Shown one piece after another: positions 61,886 through 64,000 of a stretch of 64,000 nt of DNA. The stretch is taken from positions 1,504,477,130-1,504,541,129 of the forward strand of contig NC_056744.1 in the NCBI RefSeq assembly GCF_019279795.1. The letters are read 5' to 3'. Position numbers and translations under genes: made by a program. Numbering within the stretch: position 1 is the stretch's first letter; the number at the start of each line of letters is the position of its first letter. The notes beneath the pieces were generated by a model, which was not told the origin of the DNA, searched no databases, and saw only the letters and a list, made by a program, of their open reading frames with translations. This DNA is from Protopterus annectens (taxonomy: Eukaryota; Chordata; Ceratodontiformes; Protopteridae).

Positions 61886-62051
61886 ATCAATGGGGCAGCG
61901 AAAGCCAACACACTCTGGCTAGGCTTATAAGTGCCCTCGGGCAGATAGCCTAGTACCTACCTATGAACCTAAGACACACAGAAATCTGTAGTTTACCCTG
62001 CTGGGTACTGCTGACAATCTTGTATGGATAATTAGTCCTGCTGATGTCAGG

Positions 62052-62302
62052 GGGTCTATATCAATTCAGCAAATGGCTGCTTAACCGAATGGCACTGCAT
62101 CAAAAATGCAGGCCGTCGAACTGTTCTGACTGAGATAGCATTATAGTAGAATCAGGAAATTTGCCCTTTTCCCCACTGTAGTGTGTTCCTGGAGTTGGTA
62201 TATATAGTATGTATATAAATGGGGGTGTGTGGGTTTGACGGACTGCATTTTCGATGCAGTGCCATTTGGCGATGTGCCTGTTTGCTGAATTGATATAGAC
62301 CC
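62052..62302. mobile_element. MITE with long terminal inverted repeats, 251 bp
   Basis: GGGTCTATATCAATTCAGCA at the left end is matched in reverse complement at the right end. After a short mismatched region, AATGGCACTGCATC and AATGCAG-CCGTC also match, so each arm is about 70 bp. There is no coding capacity. Each arm also contains a small palindrome around GCATC/GATGC. A clear target duplication was not found, so the superfamily is open. Confidence 0.7.
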
Positions 62303-63961
62303 AATGTTAAGAGCTCAACAGCTGCTGTCAAAAAAAAGGGAGAGGCGTGAAACTGTTTTCCATTGTCTTTATTGCAGAGAGGAATAGAATTTAAACTGAT
62401 TCACAGCTGCTTCCAATGAAGCCATGCTTTTCATAGAAAAACAGAGCAATTAAATAATCGGTCAGTGGTTCAGAAGCAGTTGTCACCTCTTCTGACAAAT
62501 TTACATTTACAGCACATGCACAGTATTTAAATGCTCAGCTTTAAACTTTACATGTTTGTAGTGCATGGATATTTGGAAAAAGACAAACCAGTTAAGCTCC
62601 AGAATGGTGTGCGTCCCGACCTTTACAAATGTTAAGCACCCCTGAGAAAGTTAACGATCTCAAGGTGAATTTCTGGGCATCCACTTCTCGAACACATAAT
62701 AAGCTGGTTGTGACTGGTGATACGATCATAATCTTGTATGTAGTTTATACTACTTTACATTTTAAGGTGACTTAAATATAGTATCAAAGATGTCTATGAC
62801 ATTTAGAAAGAAATCCGAATACATTGTTTCTTGTAATGTGTCAACACATTTACATGTCGTCCCACCTTAATAGGACAAAAACTGTCCACGTCAGCACTCC
62901 TCTGTAGGAAGTGAGACAGGTGGCAAAACTATCAAGTAGGAGCACTGATACTGTTTATAAGAAGATCTTTTATACTGTCTTGTGGCATCCTTCCAGGGAG
63001 GATGTTTACCTGGTACATAGATCCATGGGAAGTAACATCTTCCTATGACTTTGAGTCAGTCCGTACACAAGCGGAGTGCATGAGCATTTTCTAGTCAACA
63101 GAGGAAATGTTAACACTTGATGGCAACCATTATATACAGCTGAATTTACTTTAGCTTATATGGGCTCAATGTGCTCTTTCATTAAAACATTTGAAAATGG
63201 AAATCTGAAGTAGTTTTAGTATCTATCTATATAAATAAACAAATGAATGAAAATAAAAATATCTCCACTGCTGGCAAAGGGGAACAACATTACTTTCAAA
63301 CCCTTTCCTTTCCAGTAGCAGCTGTCACTTCTAGATGAAACTGCAAGGATCCCTCAGAGTAGTGATAGTTTTGACACTTGGGAAAGGTGTGGGGGGAGGG
63401 GATGGTCAATTTATCTTTGACTACAAAAAGATACTTTGAACAAAGTCCTGCAACTTAGATACTTTTTGGTTGCAGCTGTATATCTCCTTTGTATACAGTA
63501 AAACAAACCCTCAGACACACACACAAATGAGGGCCATTCAAGAAATGAAAGATGGAGTCTTGTTACAGAAGGTATATAAAATGACAGTGACTTGACACTA
63601 ATCCCATTATATGCCAATGGCATGGAATACACCACTACTTCCTTATGTCTAGGCTGACTCATATAGAGTAGACATAAAATGGATTATGGGAAAAAGAAAG
63701 ACTTTGGGAAAAACAAGATCACACTGATATGTCAAGCCCCATTGCCATCCATTTTGCAGAAAACTTATTAAAATTCTGAAAAAAAAAGCAGTCAGAGTGA
63801 TTTTGGGGTGTTAGAAATAGCTCAGAAAACAACAGTAGGTTTTCCTTTAAGCACAAAACCAGAAGACTGATGTAGTGGTATTCAGCACAATCAATTGAGA
63901 TTCATTTGTGTGAAACAGGATTTTACAACCTTGTGAGGTTCAGCTACCAGACCACTAGACA
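62303..63961. other. Non-coding stretch, possibly the 3' UTR of a minus-strand gene
   Basis: No coding frame is convincing. Compared with the rest of the window, the sequence is more complex and has no recognisable transposon. A minus-strand AATAAA (62373-62368) near its left edge would fit a transcript entering from the right and ending here. That is speculation. Confidence 0.3.

Positions 63962-64000
<39 letters not shown>
63962..64000. repeat. (CA)n microsatellite at the window edge
   Basis: A pure CA run that continues past the end of the window. Confidence 0.95.

Larger units (their letters stand above)
58091..61980 (+). mobile_element. CR1-like LINE, longest copy, with ORF1 and ORF2 remains
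   Basis: From 5' to 3': leader, ORF1 with a cysteine-rich start and an SGNH-type esterase domain (58349-59324), ORF2 with apurinic endonuclease and reverse transcriptase (59342-61885), and a 3' end with CTGGCTAGGCTTATAAGTGC and repeats of ACCTATGA type at 61915-61975. ORF1 with an esterase and 8-base terminal repeats point to the CR1 group. The copy is dead: both ORFs are broken and the RT palm is deleted. Together with the upstream monomers it is the only copy in the window with a 5' region. Confidence 0.9.

Noticed and set aside
63411-63662. 83-codon minus-strand frame near the window end
   Set aside because: No family features. The region fits non-coding or untranslated DNA better.

Overview
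This window looks like repeat-dense nuclear DNA from a non-amniote vertebrate (a fish, lungfish or amphibian; I cannot choose between them). Three things point there. A vertebrate-type carbohydrate sulfotransferase exon lies at 54.1-54.9 kb. Long CA/TA microsatellites are everywhere. The transposon fauna is mixed: CR1-like, RTE and R4-like LINEs, three kinds of Penelope-like elements (PLEs), Tc1 and Harbinger DNA transposons, a gypsy fossil, and tRNA-headed SINEs. Bacterial features (operons, ribosome binding sites, CRISPR) are absent. The base composition is AT-rich.

Layout. 0-2.4 kb: purine-rich and AT-rich non-coding DNA. 2.4-4.6 kb: CR1-like LINE (minus strand). 4.6-5.8 kb: two inverted-repeat structures. 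7.8-9.8 kb: gypsy pol fossil, inside which a 39-bp unit has been amplified about 12 times. 10.7-16.8 kb: PLE compound, made of a 1.1-kb unit present twice (each copy hit by a different SINE insertion), one PLE on the plus strand, a second PLE family on the minus strand with a SINE in it, and a head-to-head partial copy. 17.5-22.4 kb: small CR1 fragment, then a decayed R4-like LINE. 22.5-25.0 kb: CR1-like LINE. 26.9-28.9 kb: tandem array with a unit of about 243 bp. 30.4-38.2 kb: RTE LINE plus Tc1 transposon, tandemly duplicated as a 3.78-kb unit. 38.4-38.9 kb: Harbinger remnant. 42.2-47.6 kb: nearly complete Penelope-like element with two overlapping ORFs, a GIY-YIG domain, a 282-bp inverted repeat and a 13-bp target duplication. 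48.3-49.7 kb: CR1-like LINE. 52.8-54.0 kb: SINE and LINE tail. 54.1-54.9 kb: the only recognisable host exon. 56.5-62.0 kb: longest CR1-like LINE, preceded by tandem monomers of 258 bp. 62.05-62.3 kb: MITE.

How the parts relate. One host gene segment (sulfotransferase last exon, plus strand) sits among mobile elements. The window shows parasite/host pairs among the repeats: a SINE whose tail copies an RTE 3' end, and another whose tail copies the CR1-like LINE 3' end. It also shows tandem repeats arising inside transposons: 39-bp units inside gypsy, TG repeats inside a SINE, CA repeats inside a satellite unit, and monomers in front of a LINE. All family calls come from reading translated motifs by eye; no search was run.
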